From positions 9,982,118 to 10,046,117 of the forward strand of contig OX422185.1 in assembly GCA_949130485.1 (NCBI GenBank): a DNA stretch of 64,000 bases, in the 5' to 3' direction. A program made the translations under genes and the position numbers. This document shows, in pieces, positions 33,801-44,472 of this stretch. This DNA comes from Agelas oroides. Taxonomy: Eukaryota > Porifera > Demospongiae > Agelasida > Agelasidae. Below the pieces are notes generated by a model that did not search any database, was not told where the DNA came from, and saw only the letters and a list, made by a program, of their open reading frames with translations. How positions within the stretch are numbered: position 1 is the first letter of the stretch; every line of letters starts with the position of its first letter.

Positions 33801-36725
33801 TAGCCTAATTTGCAGATTTAAGCTGGGTTTACATGTAGCAATTTTTGTAAGATGGTTTAGCTTAAGGGGTTGGAATCTGCATGCGATGTGTTTACAGGCG
33901 AGGCCTTAAGCTCACTTGATTGTATTCATCACATAAATGCTAAGTGGCTTGTAACCTGATTAAAAGTCAGTGCTTTAGATAGAATTCAGCTCGAGGAGAG
34001 AGAAACCAAGACAACATTGAGGGAGAACTTGACTCCAATGCATGTGCTGCAAATTAGCCTGTTCCCAGGCCTTCCCACCGTCCATTTTGATCGCTTACAG
34101 TTTTTACGTACTGCAAAAGATGGGAAGGCCTGGGAACGACGCTAATGCAAATCAGGTCTGTTCTAACCGCCTCATACGATCACCGAATAGTTCTTTAGAC
34201 TCATTTTGCCTAAAATCATTATACTGCATTTGTACAGACACAGAACCCGCTCAGCCACCACTTGGTGTTTACACAAAACGGCATTGAAGCCTGCTTCAAC
34301 CCCCACCTCCTGAAGTGGTTTAGCGCGTTTACACCTGGGAGCTTCTAAACCGGTTAATACTGTTGATACGTGTAAAAGCAGGTTGATACCTGTGTAATAT
34401 ATGTGATCAGATATTACTATGCAAACCTTATCTGCCATTTGTATAGGTTGACACCGAAGTGTGTGAGTAACACTTCTCGTGGCTTTCGAAGTATGCCAGG
34501 ATGACCCGACGTATGAGCCGCAACATCTTCATGTTCTTTATTCTGCACATTGTGGACATGCATAACAGGTGGGAGGAGTGCAAGCTCCGTAGAGGAGGAT
34601 TCACTTCTTTAATCTAATCAACTTATAAAACAGCTAACTTGTGTTCTTGCCTACATTTACTTGCTCAGAGAGCATTTCCTATTGTTTATGTCTCAACTGT
34701 TACTGTTTCTGAACCTGGGACTGGCAGGGTGATGTAAGGTAGTGGGAGGTTCCCGGAATGTCCCAGGTTGTCCCATGGGAACTTGGGACAACTCGGACCT
34801 GGGACTGGCAGGGTGGTGTAAGGTAAGGGGAGGTTCCCGGGATGTCCCGGGTTGTCCCATGGCAACTTGGGACAACTGGGACCTGGGACTGGCAGGGTGG
34901 TGTAAGGTAGGGGGAGGTTCTCGGGATGTCCCGGGTTGTCCCATGGCAACTTGGGACAACTGAGACCTGGGACTGGCAGGGTGGTGTAAGGTAGTGGGAT
35001 GTTCTCGGGATGTCCCGGGTTGTCCCATGGCAACTTGGGACAACTGGGACCTGGGACTGGCAGGGTGGTGTAAAGTAGTGGGACGTTCTCGGGATGTCCC
35101 GGGTTGTCCCATGGCAACTTGGGACAACTGGGACCTGGGACTGGCAGGGTGGTGTAAGGTAGTGGGAGGTTCCCGGGATGTCCTGGGTTGTCCCATGGCA
35201 ACTTGGGACGACTGGCACTTGAATACTAAGTGCAACTAGGAATATTCCATGCAGTCCCAATGGCCTAAGATGTACTAAGTACAACTTTGACATGTTATGG
35301 CAGTCCTGGACATTTGTGTGTGTTGTGTGTGTGTGTGCGTGCATGTGTGTGTGTGTGCGTGTGTGTGTGTGTGTGTGTGTGCGTGTGTGTGTGCGTGTGT
35401 GTGTGCGTGTGTGTGTGTGTATGCGTGCATGCTAGTTCTGAAAATTTACTCTTTGCTAAAAGTATCACCATAGTTAGCACTAAACACAATTATGCATGCC
35501 AACTAAACTGGCTTCTTTTGTGCACATACAAATATGTCCCCACAGAATGGGCTGGTACAAGCCTTCCATGTCACTGAGAATCAGACTTGCTAAACTGGAC
35601 ATACGTAGTTTGCATTTAGCAAATGGATGCCATTCACTTAAGATGCATGTTCAAGACAGCAGAGAAAGCAGCACAAAAAAACATGAACACGGAAAGTACT
35701 TACAAAGTGTTAACTTGGTTGGTGTGGTCTTTACTTTGGACTTACATGTACGTAATGTGTCAACGACCTTCGCCAACCAATAAGGAAGTCTATTAGCACC
35801 AACAACAATGTTGTCGTGGAGGACATGGATTTGAGTGGCAGCTTTAGACAAGAATTCAACAGTTGCTAGGCCACTGCTACACGTACCAGTGTCATACATG
35901 TGTACCTACTTTTGCTCATCTAAACTAGCGATGACATAATTACACAACTGCCAACACACACATGATGACTCTGTGGACTGCTCAAGCACACCTCGGCCAC
36001 TTTTTGCACTAAACTAAAATGCCTGAATTACATTGAGTCTGAATGGGCACTAATACATGTAGCTAGCAGAAGGTGTCTGGCCAAGACACCTTCTGCTAGC
36101 ACATTGTGCCTGCACCTCAGACACTGTGTGTGCCGTGTATACTAGCCGTGGGTACTATTTGAGGGTGGCGTTTATTTCGCTCAGAGCTTCCAATTGTGTG
36201 GCTATTATTTGAGAGGGATGACTATCAATTTTGAAGAAATACGGTATTGGTCACAACCATGTGCTTGGAGCTTATGGGGAAAGAATTGGTTCCTATTGTG
36301 GCCACAGAACTTTGATTTCACCATCTGGTAGGTTGCATCACCTCTACAATGAATGGTACCACCACAGAAATGATGAACAAAAATGCCACACCTCCCGAGA
36401 TAGATGAGGCCTGATTGATGACCTTACATGACAGCCATGGTGACACAACCAGTGCTATCTTGGTTGGCTCCGCTTTATAAGCACAAGTTTATGGACTAAA
36501 CAGTACCTATTGACAGTACCAATCAGAGAGGCTCTTACCAACTGCTCTAAACTTGTGCGTCACCGTCAAGGTGTCATTCTCCCTCCTCCTCTGGATGTCT
36601 TCAGAAAAGAAGGTGTAGCTGACAGTGTTCTTGGCTCTGACTGTGAGCAACCAGTAGAGGGAAGCCACAAGCAGTGGGAGGCAGGGTGCCACCGTCAGGA
36701 AACACAACACTTTCCTCCGACGCAT
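24775..36725 (-). CDS. Family-2 carbohydrate sulfotransferase (CHST8-14 type), 4 exons
   Basis: Minus-strand exons: 36725-36539, 27823-27732, 25866-25717 and 25536-24775, with matching phases and GT-AG introns, giving ~396 residues, a usual size for the family. Exon 1 starts MRRRK and continues into a hydrophobic span (VLCFLTVAPCLPLLVASLYW), a type II Golgi signal anchor. Exons 3 and 4 join to give FCFVPKIGCTNMKR, the 5'-phosphosulfate (PAPS) site, and exon 4 carries the 3'-phosphate site IVRNPLERIVSAFRNK. The enzyme should transfer sulfate from PAPS to a glycan in the Golgi; the acceptor cannot be told. Exons 3-4 are secure. Exons 1-2 are joined by phase, membrane anchor and size, and exon 2 has a weak GTAAAA donor. 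Intron 1 (~8.7 kb) encloses the antisense KDZ gene. Confidence 0.75.
26151..27199. mobile_element. ~1.05-kb TIR element with TA target duplication
   Basis: The 20-bp left end CCGTCATTATTCTAATAGAA is mirrored exactly at the right end, and both ends are flanked by TA (26149-26150 and 27200-27201), as in Tc1/mariner-type insertion. Inside, a ~75-bp segment (GATCGCCTCCTGGTCGGACCAGTA) is repeated near 26500 and 26570. No transposase frame is recognisable. It lies in intron 2 of the sulfotransferase gene. Confidence 0.8.
27486..27566. mobile_element. 81-bp MITE, 9-bp target duplication AACCTGCAC
   Basis: Perfect 9-bp repeats AACCTGCAC (27477-27485 and 27567-27575) flank an 81-bp element starting TAGTCTCG and ending CGAGACTA. 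Its right end, read inward, TAGTCTCGGTTCCAGACCC, is nearly the same as the left end of the element at 30958, so the two are kin. Confidence 0.85.
27835..27869 (+). repeat. (GT)n microsatellite
   Basis: Uninterrupted GT run at the outer edge of minisatellite element 3. It lies only ~10 bp from the acceptor site of sulfotransferase exon 2 on the minus strand, where it reads as a CA-rich pre-acceptor tract. Confidence 0.95.
27870..29407 (+). repeat. Minisatellite element 3, ~81-87 bp units, about 17 copies
   Basis: It opens with the end module (GGTCCAGGATTGCCATAAAG). After ~130 bp of transition there are about 17 units with GTCCACTGACCAAGTTACCC, CAGGTCCGAGTTGTCCC, TTCTGTCCGGGACAACTGG and CATCCCGGGTTA. 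A variant unit has GACCTGGACAT for GAGACAT. Each unit can fold a TTGTCCC/GGGACAA hairpin. High identity between units implies recent homogenisation. The array ends about 165 bp upstream of the KDZ gene start. Confidence 0.95.
29574..34617 (+). CDS. KDZ-type transposase-like gene, 8 exons, in-frame stop in last exon
   Basis: Exons: 29574-30307, 31408-31613, 32130-32431, 32616-32845, 32907-32995, 33360-33494, 33576-33766 and 34447-34617, all bounded by GT-AG and phase-compatible. Exon 1 has a cysteine cluster (CKSCGG...KYCSNSHKGCTF) like the CxC5 cluster of KDZ (Kyakuja-Dileera-Zisupton) proteins. Exon 3 has a CxC6-like one (DHQCNYPGCSEVLVLDGNLK...CFYHAP). Exons 6-8 give RPCGIVV, CYDDGCHLWRYA, VVDKLHMAGHTDTWCRQHC and VDTEVCE, then HFSWLSKYARMTRRMSRNIF, matching the KDZ catalytic core. 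A TAA at 34468-34470 follows VDTEVCE, where relatives have Gln. The carboxylates lie before it; the terminal helices lie after. No terminal repeats were found, so it may be a fixed, intron-bearing descendant. It lies antisense within the sulfotransferase intron. Confidence 0.8.
30655..30951 (+). mobile_element. tRNA-derived SINE-like element with poly-C tail
   Basis: GGATCCCTGGCAGCTCAGCC leads into a tRNA-like head at 30711-30784 with an A-box-like TAGCTCAGTTGGTTAGAGC and a B-box GGGTTCGAGTCCC. Then come a pyrimidine-rich body, GTCTGACTGTCAGGTCTGGA, CTCGCACTTCACGCTCGCCG and a 23-base C tail (30929-30951). A related copy is at 59447-59737. It lies in intron 1 of the KDZ gene. The tRNA-like part lacks U33 in the anticodon loop, so it is not a working tRNA. 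Confidence 0.75.
30958..31328. mobile_element. 371-bp MITE, 9-bp target duplication
   Basis: Flanks CCCGAACCC (30949-30957) and CCTGAACCC (31329-31337) match at 8 of 9 positions. The element starts TAGTCTCGGATCCAGACCC and ends in its inverted copy; the inverted repeats run ~75 bp, to GGTGGAAGTGTACACTGCG. It inserted at the edge of the SINE poly-C tail, so it is younger than the SINE. Confidence 0.8.
34055..34144. mobile_element. ~90-bp palindromic element
   Basis: TAGCCTGTTCCCAGGCCTTC at the left is mirrored by GAAGGCCTGGGAACGACGCTA at the right (one or two mismatches). Flanks GCTGCAAAT and AATGCAAAT are a possible 9-bp duplication with two mismatches. Probably another short member of the TAG[T/C]C-ended family, in an intron of the KDZ gene. 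Confidence 0.55.
34714..35312 (-). repeat. Minisatellite element 4, ~84-86 bp units, 6 copies
   Basis: Read on the minus strand, the end module GTCCAGGACTGCCATAACAT (near 35300) precedes six units with TTGTCCCAAGTTGCCATGG, GACAACCCGGGACATCCCG and CACCCTGCCAGTCCCAGG. As in element 3, each unit carries a TTGTCCC/GGGACAA pair. The unit length is close to a multiple of three, so all frames stay open without being genes. Confidence 0.9.
35317..35432 (+). repeat. (GT)n microsatellite, interrupted by GC steps
   Basis: Long GT run with periodic GTGC interruptions directly outside the module end of element 4. Confidence 0.95.
35433..36538. other. No separate gene recognised (sulfotransferase intron 1)
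   Basis: Apart from the hairpin at 36062-36100, no supported feature. The short open frames do not resemble known domains. Confidence 0.35.
36062..36100. repeat. Perfect 16-bp hairpin
   Basis: GCTAGCAGAAGGTGTC (36062-36077) and its exact reverse complement (36085-36100) enclose TGGCCAA, which extends the pairing by three more bases. A tight hairpin in the first sulfotransferase intron. Confidence 0.85.
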
Positions 36726-37850
36726 GGGTTAAAAACTGTCATGAGCATGAAGCAAAAAAAACAGCCACCATAAATAGATGCACTGCACATAAGCATATAC
36801 ACACTACCTTTATGCTCATACTTTACGTTTGCAAGCTCTATCCTCAGCTATAGTGTACACATACTGTCACATGCTATGAAAAGGTGGGGGAAGGCAAGTA
36901 GATGCACTGTACATGCACATAAACATACATACACCATTTTGGTTTTCATACCTTCACCTCATTTATTATCACACGCTATAAAAGGTGAGTAAAGGCCCAG
37001 TAAAACTTGTTACAGAAATGTGTCTGGATATTAGCCTATTCTCAAGCCTTCCTTGCCTCTATTTGATTGCGATATTACAGTATGTGAAAATGGACGCAGA
37101 TTATCTTAAGGCCCTGAAAATCGAACCATGTGATGTGCAGCGCTCTGTCTAGAACTGGTCATGTTAGTTGTGCTACTCATCATGTGGTATAGTTCCCCAG
37201 CCTTTTCCCTTTGTTTATGCACATACTAGGCAATCAAAAGTTGCGGACTGTTGTCTAGTGTTAGGATTTGTTGTTATAAATCTTTTTAGATGGCAAGCAT
37301 CACCATAGCAGATGAACTCAATTTATACAGTTATCATACACGTAATTACTACTGAGTACCGACAAAGTTTTCAGCACTGGTCCATCCACACCTTTGCACA
37401 TTACAGCTTTCTCCATTGCCAGACTAGCATCGTTTCCTAGGCCTCAACTCACATTTTACCTCACATGAGAGGAATTAGGCTAGCTTGAAACAACAAAGTG
37501 ACAGTGCGGGTGGATTTGGGTTAGGGCAGACTTGTGCAGCAACTTTAGATCTAGAAGTTGGAGGTGAGTGCTTGCACAGGGACAGTTAGACTATTTAAGC
37601 CCTTCCTCCATGTAACTGCCCACTCCCAGTTCTTCTTGGTTGAGCTGCTAATTACCCATTTGTGCTTGCTTGGGACAATATGGTACTAATATACTTTATT
37701 AGAAATAATTGCTAAGTACAGCAAAGCATTGCAAGGCTTGTTATTCGTGACGTAAGCATAGCAGGCTGGGTAGTCACATTGCATTGTTGATCCTGTATGT
37801 AATGTCAAATGTATGTCACATTTTTGGCTCCCAGGGGGGCCCTGCAAGTC
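36726..37850. other. No gene recognised
   Basis: Upstream region of the sulfotransferase gene (minus strand). No coding frame is supported. Its promoter should lie at the left side of this stretch. Confidence 0.4.
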
Positions 37851-37855
37851 TATTG

Positions 37856-38325
37856 CAGGGCTGTAGCCACCGGTCCGGTTAGTCCGGTTTCAACTCGACC
37901 ACTTTTTCCTTTACCCATGGCTTGCTTGGCGTCGCCAAGTAGGGCCAATGCTCGGCGAACGCCCATGGTACGCACACAGCGTGGTGACATGTTGAATACG
38001 AGATGGCCGCGAACAGTGCGAAAGAATCTCTTCTGAATCTTCCAACAACTTTCCGTTCTTCCAAACAAACGATTAGTCTCATCTGCAAATGGTGTGGCTT
38101 GTGAGATTAGTGAATGATCGGAAAGTCAAAACCAGTGCTATATGGCGCAATGGGCAGAAAGGGTAGATATTCATGGATGTTAAACTCTGTCGTCTGGCCT
38201 CCGAGAAGCATCGTTTTGGCCCCAAAATATTCTCAGAAGCAATCTCATAGCTTCTAAATTCCAAAACTTTTCTGACCCCCCTACCTGTTGCACTGACCAC
38301 TCCAAATTTGATGGCTACAGCCCTG
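37856..38325. mobile_element. ~470-bp TIR element, 5-bp target duplication TATTG
   Basis: CAGGGCTGTAGCCA at 37856 is mirrored at 38312-38325, and TATTG lies directly outside both ends (37851-37855 and 38326-38330). No transposase frame is evident. It ends about 150 bp before the hAT relic. Confidence 0.65.
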
Positions 38326-38477
38326 TATTGGCACATGTGATTGCCATTGCTGCTGATCATGAACATGAGCATGAGCAAGCGATCAAGTGAGCTTGAGTTT
38401 AAGCATTTGGCTTGACCACCATCATCTCTTCTAAGCAAGCGAGAGAGTTCAGAGTGAACGTCCAGCTCCACTTCCAT

Positions 38478-39875
38478 TGCTCATGATTGTCAGAGCCAAA
38501 AGGAGTTAGCTCGGCTCAGCAGGTCAAAGAATACTTGAATGAAGCAGTCGTGATATTGAATGGGTTACTCTTCTGCAGTGCTTGTCGCAAGGAGTTGAGC
38601 CTCAAGAGTAGCAGCATCAAATGCCATGTGCAATTGGCTAAGCACCAGTTAAAGAAGAAGCGACTTGAGTCTAAGGAAGCACAAGAGCGAGATACAGCAC
38701 AGGCTCTGCTCAAGGAAGTACATGCAAAGGCGGAGAGTTTACCTGCAGAAATGAGAGTAAAAGTTGTCACAGCCTTCCTGCGTGCTGCCGTCCCCCTGTC
38801 CACAGTGTCCAAACTGGTGTTCTTCTGTTCTTCTGAGGTCTCTTGGAAGAAAATTCATACAGGCTCAGAGATTGTCAGCACATGTCTGAACTAATCTCTT
38901 TTGTCCTGCAGCAAGAACATGGGCTAAAATCAAAGAGGAAATACAGGGCAAGCATGTGTGCATCTTTTTTGATGGAACTACCCGCTCTCTGTCAATAGTA
39001 TTGCATTTTGTCAGTGAAGACCTTGAAATCAAGCTCTAAGGTGAAGCTTCTCTGGAAAGAGAAAATGGGAGAAACAATGGCTCCTACAGTGTTACCAGCA
39101 GGCTACTATCTATTGTTTCTGGAAGGGGGGAAGCTTCTCCCAAGAAGTACAGTTCTAGGTGTGATTTTACATCAGAGTAGCATGCAATATTTGCTTATTA
39201 TCAGACTTGTCTGCTAGTAGAATCTTTTTTCTAACATTAGCCCACCTATCCTACAGTTCTTATGTCTGCTAGAGCTCTGCACGCGCAACAAGAGTGCAAT
39301 GTTTCTTAAGTGTCCGAGTATCAATCAGTGTCTCAACGTATAAGCTTGAGGGGCCTTTTGTTCTTCAATGCTATGGAGTTATTGACACTGTCAGAGGTGC
39401 CATAAAGGCTGCAAACACACCAAAGTGCTAGCTGTCACAGACAAGTTGTCTGGTGGTGTGGTTCATAACAAAAAGCTGATGCTCAGCAATGTGTTCAGCC
39501 AGCAACTGATCAATGTGTAACTTTCATCCACCCTTCAGCATCCGTGAAGCACGTTACTTTTTACTGCAGAAAGTTCATGAAATACAACCTACAGCTTCAT
39601 CAATTGATTGTGCCTTTCCAGATAATAAGGACTTAGAGGCAACTTAGTTGGCTAAAGCTACCAATGCAGACTTCTCAATCGATCCAATGCAGTGGTGGTA
39701 GTGTAATGCCAGTGCTCTGCCCCACTGGGCAGTTGCTGCTCACAGAGTGTTAGTTGTACAGCCAAGTTCTGCTGCATCAGAAAGAGCTTTTTCTCTCCTC
39801 AATGCATCTTTTCATGATCCCCAAGAAGGCGCATTACAAGATTATTTAGTCATGTTGCACTATGACGATTGTTGA
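38478..39875 (+). pseudogene. Decayed hAT-like transposase
   Basis: The N-terminal part (to ~38815) is open and carries a zinc-finger-like block CSACRKELSLKSSSIKCHVQ. Around 38960-39040 another frame gives CIFFDGTTRSLSIVLHFVSED, the first acidic motif region of the RNase H-like core. Fragments near 39340 (LEGPFVLQCYGVIDTVRGAI) follow. Near 39700-39870 the C-terminal dimerisation block appears (VLVVQPSSAASERAFSLLNA, then LQDYLVMLHYDD). Frames shift several times, stops intervene and much of the central insertion domain is missing, so it is not functional. No ATG at the head was chosen with confidence. Flanking terminal repeats were not found. Confidence 0.8.
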
Positions 39876-40039
39876 GACACTGATAAATGTCTTCCTTTGT
39901 CCTTTCTTGTGTAACTTGTGTTCTGTTCTTGCAAGTATTGTGTTTTCAGTTGGTTAAATACAGAGCAATAATGAGAAAAACAGGTAGAGCTAATGAGCAG
40001 AATGGGCAAAATTTAGAGGAATTGCAGCAGAGAACAATA

Positions 40040-40175
40040 CAGTGGCGTAGGAAAGACTTTTTGATTGGGGGGCACAGTTTGAAACTACACTTAGAGTAGT
40101 GAGCAATTTATATAACAATTTATGAAAACTTGGGGGGGCCCCCGGTGCCCCCCCCCCCAAGTTCCTACACCTATG
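40040..40175. mobile_element. 136-bp MITE, 5-bp target duplication CAATA
   Basis: Starts CAGTGGCGTAGGAA and ends TTCCTACACCTATG (11 of 14 pairs), with CAATA on both flanks (40035-40039 and 40176-40180). It holds a G7/C11 rich inverted stretch. The termini resemble those of the element at 37856, which also has a 5-bp duplication. Confidence 0.65.
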
Positions 40176-40792
40176 CAATAGGAACCTTTTGGAGCAGGCC
40201 CATTCCTGGGCTCCTCTAAAACTGAGAAGGAGTATGGAACCGAGGCTAAAGGCATTTGTAAACCCGAGACATGGCCTTCTCTTTATAAAATTCCCATGGT
40301 ACAGTGGGATATGGGATGGATGGGTAGTGTAGTAACCCAGAACGAAATGGAATGGTAACAAATGGAAACGCCAAGAATGTTTGCCCTGTGGTATGCTGCT
40401 GACATCTGTGCTCCAACTGTGTGTAGCATTCCATACTGTGCCTAAAAGTTTTAAAAAAATCGTCGATTGGATGGCCTAGCTATGACAGTTTTTTGTGAGC
40501 TTAATGACTGTATACTGGTGGGCAGGAAGTGAAGCCACGAGGTAGCTAAGCATGTTGGTCAACTACCTTTGGTAAACTGTCCCTTTGCTACTTGCTGCAC
40601 TGCTGGTATAAAGGGGTCCACAAGTACATGTATACTGTAACTTACATGTACGAATTACTTCAAAGTAAGCTAAAAGAAATAAGCCTTCCTATTCGCACCG
40701 TTCACTGAACCACCGACCTGTTTCCGCTTGAAGCTAAATGTCTAGTGCACACTTGTGATGCTCACAACCCTAGCCAACCCTGAACATGATTA

Positions 40793-41128
40793 GGCCCCAA
40801 TTCGTTGCTTACTACTTTCTCATTGTCCGGCCACATGGATTTTCTGCGATAGAATTTATCACCATTATTTTTATTTCTGTATCCTAACAACATAGGAACT
40901 AACCGGATAAGCATAGCGATGAACGCAATGCTAACAAATGTGTCTCTCTACTGCACAGCCTCCAAAAGAACCCTTCTACAATGGTGTATAATGAGTGCTG
41001 ATCCTCCTGGCATCACGTTTTTTCGTAAGAAATATCTGCCGGCTATGGATAAATACATAATGGTAATACCCGTCCGCCCGAATTGTGTGCAGGCAAAGCG
41101 AGAAACTAAAAATCAACGAATTGGGGCC
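40793..41128. mobile_element. 336-bp MITE with TTA target duplication
   Basis: GGCCCCAATTCGTTG at the left is mirrored exactly at the right, and TTA flanks both sides (40790-40792 and 41129-41131), as for PIF/Harbinger-type insertion. No coding content. Confidence 0.7.
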
Positions 41129-41424
41129 TTACTACCAATTTAGAGAAAGTGCCAGCAATTATGTCTGTTCTAGCCTTTAGAGAAACGCTGTTACAAAGAG
41201 AGAAGTCACAAAATGCTTTGTCAAAAGTGTACTGCTATGGCACAAAAGAGCTACACTGTCATATGCCAAACTACATGCAGCACTACAGGGTAGAATTGAA
41301 CACTGATAGCAAAGTCATACCATTGCTCTAAGCTACGTTTCGTTCCACTCATTCCATTCTGGTCTGTTCTGAGTTTTACTACTACCCTGGGATGGGCAGG
41401 CTATACACCTAACGGGATGCAATG

Positions 41425-42052
41425 TAGCCTCGTACCCAGGCCGTTCAATTAAAAATGGCCTGGCAACTTATCCGAGTTCAAACTGTTGACTTCCACTGCA
41501 TTGGAGTTGGCAGTACCAATCAGATTTCAGAACGCTCCACGTGACAGTTCTAGAATTTCAATTGCGTCATAAATGCATCACAGTATAATACCGTCTGTCC
41601 CGTGGTACCGCTAGCGCTTGGAACGACACTATTGTTCAAACTCCTTCTGCTGACTTGTGTGCAACTTCTACAGTACCTGCGGACAAAACAGATTCTTTAT
41701 AAAAAAAACCTGTTCGAGAGTAACAGTGTCAGGTACTAGTTAGTATTTACTGTCAGTCGGGCACATCGACATTGGTGAGCGAGAGCGAGTCTACTGCAAG
41801 TGGTGCGTCTACAGATGACAAGTAAGACAGCAACCATCCAATATAAGCCTGTAACGAGTCTTACTGGCAACAACAACGCGCTTGCACATTACAAACAGTC
41901 ACGTTGCTACGATCAAATATCACATGCATTATCCAATATTCATGGCTTGTACGGGTGCAGCTGTAATCTTTTTGACGCCATATCCGTATACAGTTTGAAC
42001 CCGGGTAAGTTGCCAGGCCGTTTCTCCTACGAACGGCCTGTGTACGAGGCTA
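41425..42052. mobile_element. 628-bp TIR element, 9-bp target duplication
   Basis: Flanks GATGCAATG (41416-41424) and GATGCATTG (42053-42061) agree at 8 of 9. The element starts TAGCCTCGTACCCAGGCCGT and ends with the inverted copy; GGCCTGGCAACTTA and GTTCAAACTGT follow at both ends. Its interior is a shortened version of the ~2-kb element at 13698-15685. No transposase. Confidence 0.8.
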
Positions 42053-42061
42053 GATGCATTG

Positions 42062-44140
42062 GGACAATCTCAGTCTGTCCATTTACTCCCATGGTATAGC
42101 GGGATTTGGGTGGGATTGGACACTTTGGGAGAGTCTATATTAAATCTCATGATATATCGGGATAGGATGGAAACCTAAAGTTTAGGATTCCCAATGTACC
42201 ATTGATGGCTGTTGGCAATTCTGGAACATGTGTGAAATTTGGAGGCAAGGCAAGCCTGGTTAACATCTCACGCCAGCACATCCCCTTCCCGCTCCCCCTT
42301 GACTTATTAAAATGAACCTGGAATCCACTCCTATAAATTTGACTATGCAGTAGTAGGCCTAACAGTGAGTCTTGTAGTGGGTTGATGAATGACCAAGGCA
42401 CTGTACACTCCTCCAAACTCACTATGCAAGCAGTTGTGCACATGTGACCACTGTATTCCTGCACCACAAATCAGTACATATATAGCTAGTCTGACTATGC
42501 GTGAATGTTATCGTGCTGATCATACTCACTTACTCCACTTGCACCCAACACTCTTCACATCTGTATCAGTTCTTGATTTCTTGGACGAAGGCACTGGATT
42601 GCGGAGTTCGAGTACACAGCACAAACTACACACCATCAGTGGCATACACAGTAAAGATCATTACGACATGACGGAAGGCAAGTAGATTTATAGTTTACGT
42701 AGGAGTACGGAACGTAGACTAACTGCCAATCAGTGTTGTCAGTGCGGGCAGATGCGAGACTAAACAGAACATTCTACCTTTTTTATGAACCACCACGTTT
42801 TTATGAAACAATTATGAACTTTTTGTGGATTTAAGCCCAGCTGAATGTTCAAGGACCCCAAGTTTTGTGTAATGTGTATGGTATATACTGGCAAAGTGTA
42901 CACAAATACAATGCAATGGCACAAAATTAATAATCCACAATAATGTTATGCAGTTCAGTAACATATAAAGGGAATGTTAACTTTCATCCTTCTTCTGAAA
43001 CTAAACAATGAATTTCAACTGCAATTTTATACGATATTGAACCTGATTCACTGACACCAATAGCTAATTACATTGAATTTAGGTCGTACGTTTGTACTGC
43101 TTTCATTCCATCAACCTTTTTATGAACAAAAACTTATTGTTTCAGCATGAACAATTAGAAAAATGGATCTGACAACACCGCTGCAAATATGTTCATGCAT
43201 GAAATCTGTTGGTCTTGACGAATGGGAATCCCAATGTTTCGAATTCCAAACCACACCATGCATAAATGTATGCCTCTACTTGATACTGAAGAGTAATGAA
43301 TGAGATGTCATCTACAAGAGTCAAACCATGCTGAAGTTGTAGGCCTGCAAAATCCCCCACCATCAAATTTACTCTTACTACCCTGACTTAGATAATTTTG
43401 TAAGTCAGAGTCCTCAAGTTGAAGACTGTCTGGAGCTGTCCTCCTCGAGGCAGGTGTAGTCTGAAGCCAAACCTCTAGTCTGCTAGGAGAGTTCTGGTGA
43501 GCAAAACGTGTTTGAATGGAATGTGCAATTGTCTATCACAACATAATGCTCCAATCTACATTGATTGACTTTTGAGCTCTGTTACCTTGCTAGCTAATGA
43601 CACAAACTGTGTATATTTACCACAAGTAATCAGCTATAGTTTAGCCTACATGGAGGCAGTTTCAGCAGAAGACAAATTAAACTTGATTGGGTGAATTGAA
43701 AACTGTGCATGTAAACATGCAGCAGTCAGGTGTTCCCCCCTCTCAGTGTTCTGAGGTCACTTCTGAAGCTATTTTGCTTGGTAGCTATGCCTCTGGCAGA
43801 TGACCTGCTGAATACCACCATTGGGCTCTTAATGTTGCCAGTATTTCTAGGGCTCTCTAAGCATTGTGCATGCAGACATATGTGGTTAACACCATAGCAT
43901 TGTGATGTCCAGGGGGCTGATGTGTGGGTAATACCCCCTTTGTAGTGTTAGTCCACATCCTTTCAATAGCACGAGAAAAGCATCGGTCTTCGACATTGTA
44001 GAGGGGCACTCGGAGATTGGAGGCTGGGGCTCACCATCCCTTGGAGGGACACACCTAGAGAGGTGGGACATGATGTGGTGGTAAACTGCTAACCCACTGA
44101 GGTTTTGAGATATTCTGCATTATGGGATGGAAGATCTGTC
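42062..44140. other. No gene recognised
   Basis: About 2 kb without a supported gene, RNA or clear repeat. Short open frames lack motif support. Confidence 0.4.
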
Positions 44141-44208
44141 TGTATTCATCTCAGCTTGTATTCATCTCAGCTTGTATTCATCTCAGCTTGTATTCATCTC
44201 AGCTTGTA
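44141..44208 (+). repeat. 16-bp tandem repeat, 4 copies
   Basis: TGTATTCATCTCAGCT repeated four times, nearly perfect. Confidence 0.95.
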
Positions 44209-44472
44209 CCCACATGCAAAAATCATGCCCATGCACATTCTATGTTAGCTATGTACACTCATGCTAATGAACATACAGCTTTATATATAAAGTGTTTAGC
44301 TATACAAGGACATCAAATTGTGCAATCACAAACACAGAAAGGAAAATTATTGAGTATAGATGTGAAACTTACAATTATAATTGTGTAATCAACTAAATTG
44401 AAGCACACTGTATATAGCATGAAGTATGTAACTTATTGTGTGAGCAGGGTTGCATAACTAACTACATGACAC

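Noticed and set aside
34686-35344. Frames of up to ~210 codons on the minus strand of element 4
   Set aside because: All three frames are open because the unit is close to a multiple of three; this is not selection for coding.
35287-35577. Cys/Val-rich frame over the GT microsatellite
   Set aside because: It is a translation of the dinucleotide repeat.
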